From positions 1-57,745 of IMG/VR virus record IMGVR_UViG_3300009506_000036: a stretch of DNA of 57,745 nt. The stretch is one strand, 5' to 3'. Shown here piece after piece: positions 6,331-14,579 of this stretch (its first letter is position 1; each line of letters opens with the position of its first letter). This stretch comes from a virus. The notes beneath the pieces are model-generated. The model was not told the origin of the DNA and did no database searches. It saw nothing but the letters and a program-made list of their open reading frames with translations. The translations under genes and the position numbers were made by a program.

Positions 6331-8654
6331 GACTCAGGAGTCCAGGGAATGAGGCGTCCATTCGCATCGAAGACAGGCTCAGCCTGTTTGTACCACCTGT
6401 GCATGAGCGCAGGCTCCGCGAGGACAGGGAGGTCAGTGACGACGGCTCTGAAGCCATCGACCATCAGACGAGCGATCTCGAAAGCCCGCTCGTGTGCGTA
6501 TTGATCATCGGGGATCTCGACGAGGTTCTCGTCGTGGATGAAGTTGACCGGGTGGCAGCCGAACAACATCGAGCGCTGTGCTGGATCGTAGCAAGCTCGG
6601 CGCACGTTCCAGACACCTAGTTTCGCTCCCTCTGCGGTTGGCGACTGTAGTGCCTTGCCGTTACAGCATGAGGTGTACGAGCAGTTTGCGCGGTACGCAC
6701 CGAACGTAGTCGTGTACGCGTATCGCTGCATCGGCTTCTCGCCCTCTTCGACAACCACGGGGGCTCCGAACTTGCAGGCGTTGGACACCCAGTCGAAATA
6801 GAGCTTGTATTCCGGGAAGGTGGACAGCCAGATCTCTCTGAGCTGGTGCGCCATCTCAATCGAAACAGCAACGTCATACGTTCCTGCTGCGTATTCCACA
6901 AACGTTGCAGGGCCAAGCCCACCTGGATAACCGAGTCCCGTAGGTTTCGCAAACTTGCGGAAGTGCTTGTAGAAGCTCCTGACTTCTTCTCGTTCATCTG
7001 TTTTGCAGCGGTAGAAGACCTTGTAGATATCGTCTTGATTGACGACTCCTTCTTGTTGGCAAGCCGTGCGGAAGCCCTCGTCTAGATGGTACGCCATCTG
7101 CGCACCCAGGTACTCGTGAGGGCCGATGCCTTGTTTGATGAGATCGCCCAACTGCGACTTGCCGAAGAGCGTGATCTGCGTCTGAGCAGCCGTCACCAGC
7201 TCAGCAGAGCTGTAGTCGACAGAGCACAGGAGATGACCTTCACGAGCCACGTAGCAGGGCCGGACCCTGGGATCGATGTTCTGCCCGTTGGCCGAAGGGT
7301 AGAGGTTGTCAGCGAAACTCGATGTACGCGTGGTGCGCACCAGGACGTTGAAGTTGAAGCGCACTACCCCACGCTTGGATTGCATGCGAGGCAATTCAGT
7401 AGTGAGGATCTTTCTGGTCTTCTGACGATCCAGGTACTGCCGGATGACCGGGCTCAAATGCTGGATGCTAAGGAGCACTGCTTCCTTGGCACTGACCTCT
7501 CCGGTCTTCGTCTCCTTCACAGGAAGTCCGGCCTTCTCCAGGAGAGACTTCACCAGCTCCTTCAAGGCCTTCTCGTTGACCGTGGGCTCTTTGCCCTTGG
7601 TCATCTTCTCCTCATCAGGAGCAGCCTCCTGGACCAGAGCAGCGAGTTTCTGGTAGTTCTCCGAGGGAAGGAGACCTCCATCGACCAGTGCCTTGGCTTC
7701 GAGAAAGATCTTGGTCGCTGCCTGGACCGACGACTGGAAGTTCCCACTGGCGGTCAGAGGCTCGCTGATCTTGTAGTCGGCGCAGAGCCCTTTCATGATG
7801 GGCCGACGCACTGGCGGCGGGTGTTTGGAGAAGTCCCATTGCAGCTTGCCGCTGTTGTTCTTGTAGGGACGAGGAGCCTCTCCAGGACGAAGGATACCGG
7901 CATCGACCAAGAGCTGGTGCTTCGCAGGGCTCTGCTCTTCGGCCATCCACTCTGCGACCTCCTGGATCTTCTCCGGATCGGTCATCATGCCCCAGCAGGT
8001 GTCATGACGGAGAGCGAAGTCAACGGCGGCCAGGAACTCCCTGGTGACCATGGATCCCGGGCCACTCTCTGTCGCCTTGTTCTCTTGTTGCTCAGCAATG
8101 CGAAGTGTGGAGAGCGCATCCTGGGATGCGTACTGATAGGCCTCGGGTGGATACTCGCTGGCTTTCTTGCCATCGAGCATGCTGAAGTTCAACCGCCAGG
8201 CATCGTCGTCTTTCTTCTCGTGAGTGCGGTCGATGCCCAAGTACTGTGTCTCAAGCTCTGCCAAGCTGTACCCTCGGTGCGTGAGCGATCCGTCCGGCAG
8301 CTCTCGCTTCTCCAGCTGACCGTGAGAGCCGAGGTCGAGGAGCTTCTCGTTGCACTGTGTGCAAGTGATGCGCTCTTCCCCGTAAGCCGCCCAGATCGCT
8401 TCGGTCAACTCTGGGTAGCTGTTGACGATGACGGTGGTGTCGTAAGCAGTGTCGTGTCCGACCAGGCGAAGACCAGGCGTGGTGAACATCCACTTGAGCA
8501 TCGGCAACAGCTCCTCGTCACCGTTGCCGTAGAGTCGGGTCTCGTATCCGCCTGGTGCATTGCCGTTGGAGAAAGAAACAGACAGACACACCAGCTTCGG
8601 CGCGACTGTCTCTTCCCCGATCAAGTACGTTTCAGTGTCGAAGGCTACAAGCAT
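6327..8654 (-). CDS. Family A DNA polymerase with 3'-5' exonuclease (Leu762-type)
   Basis: The phage replicative polymerase, 775 residues. The proofreading domain shows FDTET (residues 5-9), GHDTAYD (about 67) and YASQDALS (about 176), matching the DEDDy exonuclease motifs. The polymerase domain shows motif A SVDYSSAELV (about 480), motif B RKFAKPTGLGYPGG (about 568) and motif C FIHDENL (about 707). Aligning motif B with E. coli RRSAKAINFGLIYG places Leu at position 762, where E. coli has Phe and T7 has Tyr. Tyr766 is also replaced, within a GYPGG segment. No 5'-nuclease domain is present. The ATG at 8654 follows CTAGCCAC without a strong ribosome site. Confidence 0.96.
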   Translation of the reverse strand: MLVAFDTETYLIGEETVAPKLVCLSVSFSNGNAPGGYETRLYGNGDEELLPMLKWMFTTPGLRLVGHDTAYDTTVIVNSYPELTEAIWAAYGEERITCTQCNEKLLDLGSHGQLEKRELPDGSLTHRGYSLAELETQYLGIDRTHEKKDDDAWRLNFSMLDGKKASEYPPEAYQYASQDALSTLRIAEQQENKATESGPGSMVTREFLAAVDFALRHDTCWGMMTDPEKIQEVAEWMAEEQSPAKHQLLVDAGILRPGEAPRPYKNNSGKLQWDFSKHPPPVRRPIMKGLCADYKISEPLTASGNFQSSVQAATKIFLEAKALVDGGLLPSENYQKLAALVQEAAPDEEKMTKGKEPTVNEKALKELVKSLLEKAGLPVKETKTGEVSAKEAVLLSIQHLSPVIRQYLDRQKTRKILTTELPRMQSKRGVVRFNFNVLVRTTRTSSFADNLYPSANGQNIDPRVRPCYVAREGHLLCSVDYSSAELVTAAQTQITLFGKSQLGDLIKQGIGPHEYLGAQMAYHLDEGFRTACQQEGVVNQDDIYKVFYRCKTDEREEVRSFYKHFRKFAKPTGLGYPGGLGPATFVEYAAGTYDVAVSIEMAHQLREIWLSTFPEYKLYFDWVSNACKFGAPVVVEEGEKPMQRYAYTTTFGAYRANCSYTSCCNGKALQSPTAEGAKLGVWNVRRACYDPAQRSMLFGCHPVNFIHDENLVEIPDDQYAHERAFEIARLMVDGFRAVVTDLPVLAEPALMHRWYKQAEPVFDANGRLIPWTPES

Positions 8655-8752
8655 GTGGCTAGTGGGCTAGAGTTGTGAGGGGTGTGCAGGCATCTCACCC
8701 TGCAAGGGAAGTCAGGAGATCGGCAGGCTCCGTTAGCCGAAAGAGAGTGTCG

Positions 8753-9625
8753 CTACCTCGGAGGGAAACCTTGAGGCGCTCCGGGAGAGCTTGAGAACCC
8801 GGGCGCGGATCCAGGCAGCGACACGTTCGGAACGGGTTGCTGGTGCGGGGCCGGTTGTCCCTGCCCAGCAGCCGCGATGCGGTCTTCGTTGGCGATGATT
8901 CGAGACAGTGCGTCCCCAGGGAAGTGAATCGCCAGGACTTCGGGAGAGAGGATGTTGGGCAGCTCACGCGCGGGGACGACTCGCACCCAGTTGGCCCGGG
9001 TGAAGGGGGCTCCCGCACGGGTAGTGATCTGCGTGTAGTTCACTTCCACGAACATTCCGGCGTAGGGTTGTCCGGGACCGATGACGGCTTCGACGTGCTG
9101 GGCAAGCGACCGTCCCTCGGCTTGCAGAGCTTGCATGAGACCTTCGGGGGTCATGCCCTCCATGGCCGCGATGAAGCCCTTGATGTTGCCGAGGGTGGAC
9201 TGGTGCCGCATGTTGAAGGAGTAGCTGATCTCAGCACCGTCAGCGTGTCCGACCTTGCCGTGTTGATGGGCTTCGGCGACGGACAGGGCCCTGAGGACCG
9301 TTTGCTCGATGATGATGAGGATGTTGCGCGCTTGAGTGTCCTTGCGCTTGATGCAGTTGATACGGACGATGTAGCGCCCCGGGTCGGCCCAGACGGAAGA
9401 CTGGAAGGTCTGGGCATCGTCGATACCTGCGAAGAGCCCTTGTCCGGCACCCGGCTGAGGACCAGTCGGGTAGGGCTGTCCTGGGGGAGGATAGCCACCC
9501 GGCGCGGGGGCAGGGTAGCCTCCCGGAGGCGCAGGGGCGGGCCATCCGCCAGGGTAGGGCTGGGCAGGGTACTGTTGGCCCGGAGCGGGCTGGTTCGGTT
9601 GCGGTTGGTAAGGAGGGTAAGTCAT
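8753..9625 (-). CDS. Proline-rich protein, probable ssDNA-binding or replication accessory protein
   Basis: 290 residues. The first 65 are a disordered Pro/Gly/Gln/Tyr tail (PYPGG, GGYPPPG repeats); a compact domain follows (about 70-225) with SVWADPGRYIVRI, ILIIIEQTVL and AGMFVEVNYTQI strands; the last 45 residues are again Pro/Gln/Ser-rich. The beta-rich core between polymerase and helicase genes fits a phage OB-fold-like ssDNA-binding protein, although the disordered part of such proteins is usually at the C-terminus. Assignment is by context and shape only. The start is preceded by CTAGAACTAGACATG, the same string as at the helicase gene. Confidence 0.72.
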   Translation of the reverse strand: MTYPPYQPQPNQPAPGQQYPAQPYPGGWPAPAPPGGYPAPAPGGYPPPGQPYPTGPQPGAGQGLFAGIDDAQTFQSSVWADPGRYIVRINCIKRKDTQARNILIIIEQTVLRALSVAEAHQHGKVGHADGAEISYSFNMRHQSTLGNIKGFIAAMEGMTPEGLMQALQAEGRSLAQHVEAVIGPGQPYAGMFVEVNYTQITTRAGAPFTRANWVRVVPARELPNILSPEVLAIHFPGDALSRIIANEDRIAAAGQGQPAPHQQPVPNVSLPGSAPGFSSSPGAPQGFPPR

Positions 9626-9684
9626 GTCTAGTTCTAGGGGTCAAGGTTGGAAAATGGTGCGCGAGCACCGAGGTGGTATTGGAC

Positions 9685-9702
9685 CACCCCCAGGAGGGGG
9701 TG
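9685..9702. terminator. Hairpin between helicase and ssDNA-binding genes
   Basis: CACCCCC-AGGA-GGGGGTG forms a 7-bp GC stem in the 98-bp gap; a second small stem (GGTGC/GCACC, 9657-9670) lies beside it. No T run follows on the minus strand, so it may attenuate or protect mRNA rather than terminate. Confidence 0.4.
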
Positions 9703-9723
9703 ATCAACAGAAAACCGTGAAAA

Positions 9724-11907
9724 CTAGGAGAACTTCTCGTTGAGGAACTCCTGCTGTTCACGGGTGAGCTGATGGTTCTGGAACCCACGCTCCCGAAGCA
9801 CCTCTGAAGGGAAGATAATGGGCAGAGGATCGTACCCTGCGTACACCAGCTTCTGGCGGTTGCCGGTGGACTGGTGGATGTACAAGGCATCGTTCAGGCA
9901 GGCCGCGAAGTTGAGGGAGTCAAACTCCGTCGTGGTGTTGATCTGAGGCAACAGCTCGTCAGCCTCCTGGCCGTTCCTGTGGGTCCTTCCCAGCACCTGC
10001 TCAGCCACGATAGCTGGGCGAGGCCACTGCACGTAGTACGTGTGCTCGAAGTGCTGGAGGTTTTTGCCAGTGCCGTGGGCAGTGATCGAGGCAATGATCA
10101 AGCGATCAGCGTTGGCTGGATCGAGGATGCGCTTGGATCCTGCGGCACCGGCATGACAGTGAACGGGATCAAGTCCCATGGACTTGCCCATCTCGGTGAG
10201 CCAGTCGCCGATGCCATTGTTGTGATACCAGATGATCTTCCCACCGGATATCCCGGAAGCCCAGACGAGAGCGTTGCGCACCTTGTAGTCACAGAGACGC
10301 ACGACCCTGGACATGCGCTCAGGCATCCCTTCGACTTCCATCCCCTTGGCGGTAGCCCACAGATCGTACAGATCGATCGGCACGTTTGCGCTTCCGTATC
10401 TGGCCATGTTGCTCTCGACGCTCAGGGGAGTATCGAGACCTGGAACGGAGTTCTCTTGCAAGAACCTCCTGAGCATCCTGGCGAAAGCCTGACGCGCTTC
10501 GTGGTGAGCCTTGGCTGCTCTGATGAGGTCGGCTGCTTCGGACTCTCCAACGCCGACTCGTTTAGCGAAGGGCTCGACCTCTGGCCAGATCAGCTCGTTG
10601 TAGAACCCAGCGGTCAGCTCGAAGTTCCACTTGAAGGTATGGATAGCATGCTCGATCTCATCGCCGTTCGGTGTAATCCAGGCGTCGTTGACCTGGGCCA
10701 TGAGCTGCTCAACACGGTTCCACCCTTCGTACCCTTGGTAGTTCTCGATCGGTCGTGTCTGAATCGTGAGAGACGTTCCAATCTCGGTGTCCCCGGTGGC
10801 GGCGACTCCGGGGGCAGTCGCCAGTCGGAGCTTGAAGGCCTTCCTGAAACCTGCCTTGCTGAAGGGAATGTCCACGTCGTAGAACCAGTTGAGCGCCCAG
10901 TCAACAAGAGGCCGGATGGGACCAGTCGAGGCCTCGTCAGGCTCGAACTGCGAGTTGGCATCGATGACAGATGCCCACCCTTTGGCCAGCATCACTTGCT
11001 TCGGAAGTGGGCTGTTGCTACCCAAAGCCACACCGATCAGGTGGTGATAGTCCATGATCGACTTGGCAGTCACCGTACCACTCATGGCCACAAGCTCAGG
11101 CTCAGTGTCACGGTCGTGGATCCAGTTGAACAATCGCTTGGTTCTCGTGGTATCACGATTCTTCAACATGTGGGCTTCGTCCGCGATGATCAACTCGGGA
11201 TCGATCATGTTGAGCAGGCCAGGTTTCTCGATCTCCGTACCGTCCTTCATCTTCTCGGTCACCGTGATGGTGTCTTTCGTGGACAGCTGAGAGTAGGGCA
11301 TGATGTAACACCCTACCTTGCCACTGTTGGCGATCTGCTTACGTTGCAGCATCGTCTTTCCGTAGAGCGAGATGAACGGGACCGTGAGCAGGACTCGTCT
11401 GCGTGCCCACCCTATGTCTGTCTTGAGCAGTTGAGGGCACACGTTCGGCGGGATCAACATCAGGCTCTTCCTGATGCCCTTGCGAAAGGCGATCTCTGCG
11501 ACCATCAGAGCCACCATGGTCTTCCCCCAGCCCACGCCGATTGGACCGAACAGTCCACCGAAGCGCATGTAGTTGAGGATTGCCTCGGCCTGGATGTCGA
11601 AGAACCGCCATCCCTTCTCCCACTGGTCGGCATTGATGAACATCTTACCGAACGCTTCGGTCTCCTCAGGCGAGAGTCCATGGTCGATCGGGAGTTCACA
11701 GATGCGCTGAATTTCAGCGTACTCACCGAGTTTCTTCTTGGTGAGCGAAGCGACGGCAGTGCGTACCTGGATCTTGGTACCTAGCAAAGGGACAGCGTTT
11801 GGTCCCTGAGCAGGCTCAGGAACAGCTACCTGAGGGAGGGAGACAGGAGGGCCCGGTAGCGCCTCAGCAGCCTGCATCCTCGCGTTGAGTCGTTCTGAGA
11901 GTGTCAT
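9724..11907 (-). CDS. SNF2-like superfamily 2 DNA helicase
   Basis: A 727-residue ATPase. Motif I is GPIGVGWGKT (about 115-124), motif II LIIADEAHML (DEAH, about 240), motif III AMSGT, and the C-terminal lobe has SITAHGTGKNLQ (motif V) and QVLGRTHRNGQ (motif VI), the arrangement of phage SNF2/DEAD-like helicases. The substrate would be duplex or branched DNA during replication or recombination. The N-terminal 80 residues include a Pro-rich stretch. The ATG at 11907 lies in CTAGAACTAGACATG and the first 44 bp overlap the preceding small gene. Confidence 0.92.
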   Translation of the reverse strand: MTLSERLNARMQAAEALPGPPVSLPQVAVPEPAQGPNAVPLLGTKIQVRTAVASLTKKKLGEYAEIQRICELPIDHGLSPEETEAFGKMFINADQWEKGWRFFDIQAEAILNYMRFGGLFGPIGVGWGKTMVALMVAEIAFRKGIRKSLMLIPPNVCPQLLKTDIGWARRRVLLTVPFISLYGKTMLQRKQIANSGKVGCYIMPYSQLSTKDTITVTEKMKDGTEIEKPGLLNMIDPELIIADEAHMLKNRDTTRTKRLFNWIHDRDTEPELVAMSGTVTAKSIMDYHHLIGVALGSNSPLPKQVMLAKGWASVIDANSQFEPDEASTGPIRPLVDWALNWFYDVDIPFSKAGFRKAFKLRLATAPGVAATGDTEIGTSLTIQTRPIENYQGYEGWNRVEQLMAQVNDAWITPNGDEIEHAIHTFKWNFELTAGFYNELIWPEVEPFAKRVGVGESEAADLIRAAKAHHEARQAFARMLRRFLQENSVPGLDTPLSVESNMARYGSANVPIDLYDLWATAKGMEVEGMPERMSRVVRLCDYKVRNALVWASGISGGKIIWYHNNGIGDWLTEMGKSMGLDPVHCHAGAAGSKRILDPANADRLIIASITAHGTGKNLQHFEHTYYVQWPRPAIVAEQVLGRTHRNGQEADELLPQINTTTEFDSLNFAACLNDALYIHQSTGNRQKLVYAGYDPLPIIFPSEVLRERGFQNHQLTREQQEFLNEKFS

Positions 11908-12082
11908 GTCTAGTTCTAGTGGCTATCGTCATGGTCTTGCTACTGTTGAACGTCCGTAACCATTGCAACAAGGCAGCACGATCTCCTGCCGGGGTCTGGT
12001 GGTACATACGTTTCACGGAGCGAAAGGACATACCGGAATGAGACGCTGCTTCGCGCAGCTCACGGATCGTTGTCTTCTTCAT
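11864..12082 (-). CDS. Small HTH-like protein overlapping the helicase start
   Basis: 72 residues from the ATG at 12082: MKKTTIRELREAASHSG then SFRSVKRMYHQTPAGDRAALLQWL, a helical pattern reminiscent of a helix-turn-helix, and a basic tail. It fills the gap between the nuclease and helicase genes and overlaps the helicase by 44 bp. A hairpin ends 12 bases before its start and no Shine-Dalgarno is obvious, so expression is uncertain. It could be a small regulator. Confidence 0.5.
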   Translation of the reverse strand: MKKTTIRELREAASHSGMSFRSVKRMYHQTPAGDRAALLQWLRTFNSSKTMTIATRTRHDTLRTTQREDAGC

Positions 12083-12093
12083 CGGGGAAGATT

Positions 12094-12121
12094 GGGGGAC
12101 ACCCTTGCCAAGGTGTCCCCC
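12094..12121 (-). terminator. Hairpin after the Cas4-like nuclease gene
   Basis: GGGGGACACC on one side pairs perfectly with GGTGTCCCCC on the other around CTTGCCAA, with more pairing possible in the loop. It lies 13 bases past the nuclease stop; AATCTTCC follows on the minus strand. Partial termination or attenuation is likely. Confidence 0.55.
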
Positions 12122-12134
12122 TCCCACTACCACA

Positions 12135-14141
12135 TCAGACGACCTTGGCCTCGATGACCTCAGTGGCCAACGGGCGAAGCGCACTGATGAAGCTGGTGAC
12201 TTCGGGATCGGAAGCGACTCCGACGGCCAATGCATTGGCCGGGAACTCCTTGTCGATGATGTACCCGATCGACGCCGCCATCGCATCACGCCGCTCCCAG
12301 ACATCGAGCTTGTAGTAGCTCTCGGCCTTCCGTGCAGACACCAGCATCTCGGCATACTTACCGAACAGCTGGTTGAGGTCCACGACTTTCCGAGAAGTCG
12401 CAAACTTCGTAGAGGTGGTGTTGATGTACAACACGAAGGCTTTGGCTTTCCCGTTGTCGGGCGAGTCTTTCGCCTCGGGCTGCTCGACCGGAGCCGAGGT
12501 GTGGACGAAACCAGCGACCTGGGTGGTCCCGGTCGTCTGAGTCGGCTGGGGCTGCGCTATGGGTTGCTGAGGAGCCGGGGCGGGGAAGGTCGGGGCCGAA
12601 GTCGGGCCCGGCTGAGGCTGCGGCTGCATCGGCATGGGAAAGCCAGGGGCCGAAGTCGGCTGGGGCTGCTGCGCCACAGGAGCCGCTGTCGCGGCCTGGG
12701 GCTGCGCAGGAGCCTCCAGCGTTTGGACCGTGGCGTTGGGGGCCATCTTGTGGACGACGCCTGAGAGGGGCGCTCCGAGGCCCTGGATGGCTGCCTGGTA
12801 CTCGGGTCGGACCTGGTAGGTGATCCCACCCTGCCCATCCGGCAGTACCTGGTACATCCCGGAGGTGATCCCCCTGGCCTGGGCCTGGTTGCCGTCACAG
12901 ATGCGGCAGGGCTCGCCCTGGGTGTTGAGTCCGGGGTGGGGGCCGGTGCTGCAGGCCGTGCAGCCCGGGAAAGCCCACGGGGCCGCGTTGCCAGGAGGCA
13001 TCTGGGCGACCGCCGGGGGGTTGAGAGAAACGGGAGCCGCTGCAGCAGGCGGGATGCCCGGAGGAGCGGAAGGGGGAGTGGCGCCAGTGCCTTGCGAGAG
13101 AATTCCCATGGGGTTCCTTCTGAGAGTAGGGGTTGTGAGGGCTGGAGTAGTTTGTTGTAGCTGAGGAGCAGACCCTTGTCCAGCGTGCATCCGCAAAACA
13201 AGTTCCATCTGCTGCCTGTGATTTTCCAGGGTGGTGCAGCCATTGCAGACCGGCAGCATCGAGCAGCCTCCATAGGCCCCACAGGCTCCTTCGGAGGGCT
13301 CACCAGCGTGCTCGAAGCTGTTCCGGTTCAGCACCTGGATCATCCGCCTGGCGATCAGTTGTGCCCGCCGCCAGACGTTGTCGATGTGCTCTCTGAGCAT
13401 CGTTGCCTTCGTCTCGCGGATGACCTGCTGAGCAGGGTCCTTCGAGAAGACGGTGTGGTACACGTCGATGTGATCGGGGACAGCACCACCAGCCTTGACA
13501 GCATCGATGATTTTGACCCCGGAGTAGATGCCCATCTGCATGTTGTCCAGGAGCTGTTTGGCGCTCTTGGCGTACCGCATGTTCTTCGCTGTTTTCCAGT
13601 CCCTGACAGAGTCAGGCAGGTCGACATCGATCACACCGCAGACGTTGATCGTCCACCCGTTCTCCACGAGTAGTGTGACAGGAGGTTGCTCAGGGAAGCC
13701 GAAGCGACGTTCGACCTTGCGACCTGGCCACCTGGCAATCTTCCCTTCCTCAAAGGCCTTGTCGATCAAGATGCGGATGAGGTTCTGCTGCTCGTTAGTG
13801 AGCACCACAGTCCCTCCGTCTCGCTCCTTGACGATGTGCCAGTCTTCAGGGTAGAGGTTGACAGGGTCACCACACCGTTGTCCGATCAGCGCTCCTGACT
13901 CAATGATCCGGATCACTCCTGGCTCAGTGACCTTCACGATCTGTGAAGCACTGGTGAAGTCAGGAACACGACCCAGGTCGTCTGCTAGGAGGAACCGTTC
14001 GCACACCGCATGCAACGCGGTGCCGAAGGCAAGGAAGTCCTTGGGGGGCTCTGGGATCTTCAGAACCTTGTCCGCGAACCACTTCTTCGGGCAGAGATCG
14101 AAGGTCTCAAGACCCGATGGGCTTGTGAGGTGTAGCTGCAT
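12135..14141 (-). CDS. Cas4/RecB-type PD-(D/E)XK nuclease with extra C-terminal domain
   Basis: 668 residues from the ATG at 14141. Residues 1-305 are a RecB/Cas4-type exonuclease: SPSGLETFDLCPKKW with Cys16, FGTALHAVCERF (motif I region), GVIDVDLPDSVRDWKTAK (about 168-185, the D...DxK core) and QMGIYSGV (motif QxxxY). A Cys cluster CGAYGGC...CNGC (about 287-302) with Cys16 suits an iron-sulphur cluster as in Cas4 and AddB. Then come about 250 Pro/Gln/Ala-rich residues with an internal CTACSTG...CRICDG zinc-like motif and a folded end (KAFVLYINTTSTKF to VEAKVV). The nuclease probably works with the helicase in recombination. It overlaps the upstream gene by 35 bp. Confidence 0.86.
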   Translation of the reverse strand: MQLHLTSPSGLETFDLCPKKWFADKVLKIPEPPKDFLAFGTALHAVCERFLLADDLGRVPDFTSASQIVKVTEPGVIRIIESGALIGQRCGDPVNLYPEDWHIVKERDGGTVVLTNEQQNLIRILIDKAFEEGKIARWPGRKVERRFGFPEQPPVTLLVENGWTINVCGVIDVDLPDSVRDWKTAKNMRYAKSAKQLLDNMQMGIYSGVKIIDAVKAGGAVPDHIDVYHTVFSKDPAQQVIRETKATMLREHIDNVWRRAQLIARRMIQVLNRNSFEHAGEPSEGACGAYGGCSMLPVCNGCTTLENHRQQMELVLRMHAGQGSAPQLQQTTPALTTPTLRRNPMGILSQGTGATPPSAPPGIPPAAAAPVSLNPPAVAQMPPGNAAPWAFPGCTACSTGPHPGLNTQGEPCRICDGNQAQARGITSGMYQVLPDGQGGITYQVRPEYQAAIQGLGAPLSGVVHKMAPNATVQTLEAPAQPQAATAAPVAQQPQPTSAPGFPMPMQPQPQPGPTSAPTFPAPAPQQPIAQPQPTQTTGTTQVAGFVHTSAPVEQPEAKDSPDNGKAKAFVLYINTTSTKFATSRKVVDLNQLFGKYAEMLVSARKAESYYKLDVWERRDAMAASIGYIIDKEFPANALAVGVASDPEVTSFISALRPLATEVIEAKVV

Positions 14142-14391
14142 CGATGTGCTTCTTGATCTTATCCAACATGATCCCGGCAGGATCACCCTTGAAGTGTGCT
14201 ATTTCAGTGAGCGACATTCTCACCTTCAAGCACAAGATGTCACCTTCGTCAGCAGCTGACAGCATGTGATCTTCTTGACCTGCTTCGTACGCTTCTCTGA
14301 CCAACCTCTCTGCAGCAGCTACAGACAGGGTCTTGCTCATGTACTTGGAAGGATCCAAGTCAGCAAGGATCGCGAAAATAGTCCTGGTCAT
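14107..14391 (-). CDS. Small hypothetical protein
   Basis: 94 residues, mixed helical, acidic in the middle (HMLSAADEGDILCLKVRM) with a strand that follows, and a basic end. The ATG overlaps the stop of the upstream gene (ATGA, 14388-14391). It lies between primase-helicase and nuclease genes. No family recognised. Confidence 0.62.
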   Translation of the reverse strand: MTRTIFAILADLDPSKYMSKTLSVAAAERLVREAYEAGQEDHMLSAADEGDILCLKVRMSLTEIAHFKGDPAGIMLDKIKKHIDAATPHKPIGS

Positions 14392-14579
14392 GACTGAGGT
14401 CTCTTGCCGAGTTTGGTCAGCTGCAAGGAGGCCTTGCAGTACTCGACTATGTTGCGGAGCAGCTCCATGTACTGCTCATCGTCAAGTCCTTCAGCACCTT
14501 TCTTGAGCTGAGTGATGGTGTCGCGGAGCACGATGTCTTCGCGGGACATCGGCTCTCTGTACTTACGTCTGGTTGCCAC
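14388..14579 (-). CDS. Small helical hypothetical protein
   Basis: 63 residues, two predicted helices (REDIVLRDTITQLKKGAEG and DEQYMELLRNIVEYCKASLQL). It begins with GTG at 14579 inside the end of the primase-helicase gene (17-bp overlap) and is coupled to the next gene by ATGA. Function unknown; perhaps a replication accessory. Confidence 0.58.
   Translation of the reverse strand: MATRRKYREPMSREDIVLRDTITQLKKGAEGLDDEQYMELLRNIVEYCKASLQLTKLGKRPQS

Noticed and set aside
7086-8678. 530-codon plus-strand frame opposite the DNA polymerase gene
   Set aside because: It lies wholly antisense to the polymerase and its protein shows no motif or ribosome site. A shadow of codon bias on the other strand.
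9874-11784. 636-codon plus-strand frame opposite the helicase gene
   Set aside because: Antisense shadow of a gene with intact helicase motifs.
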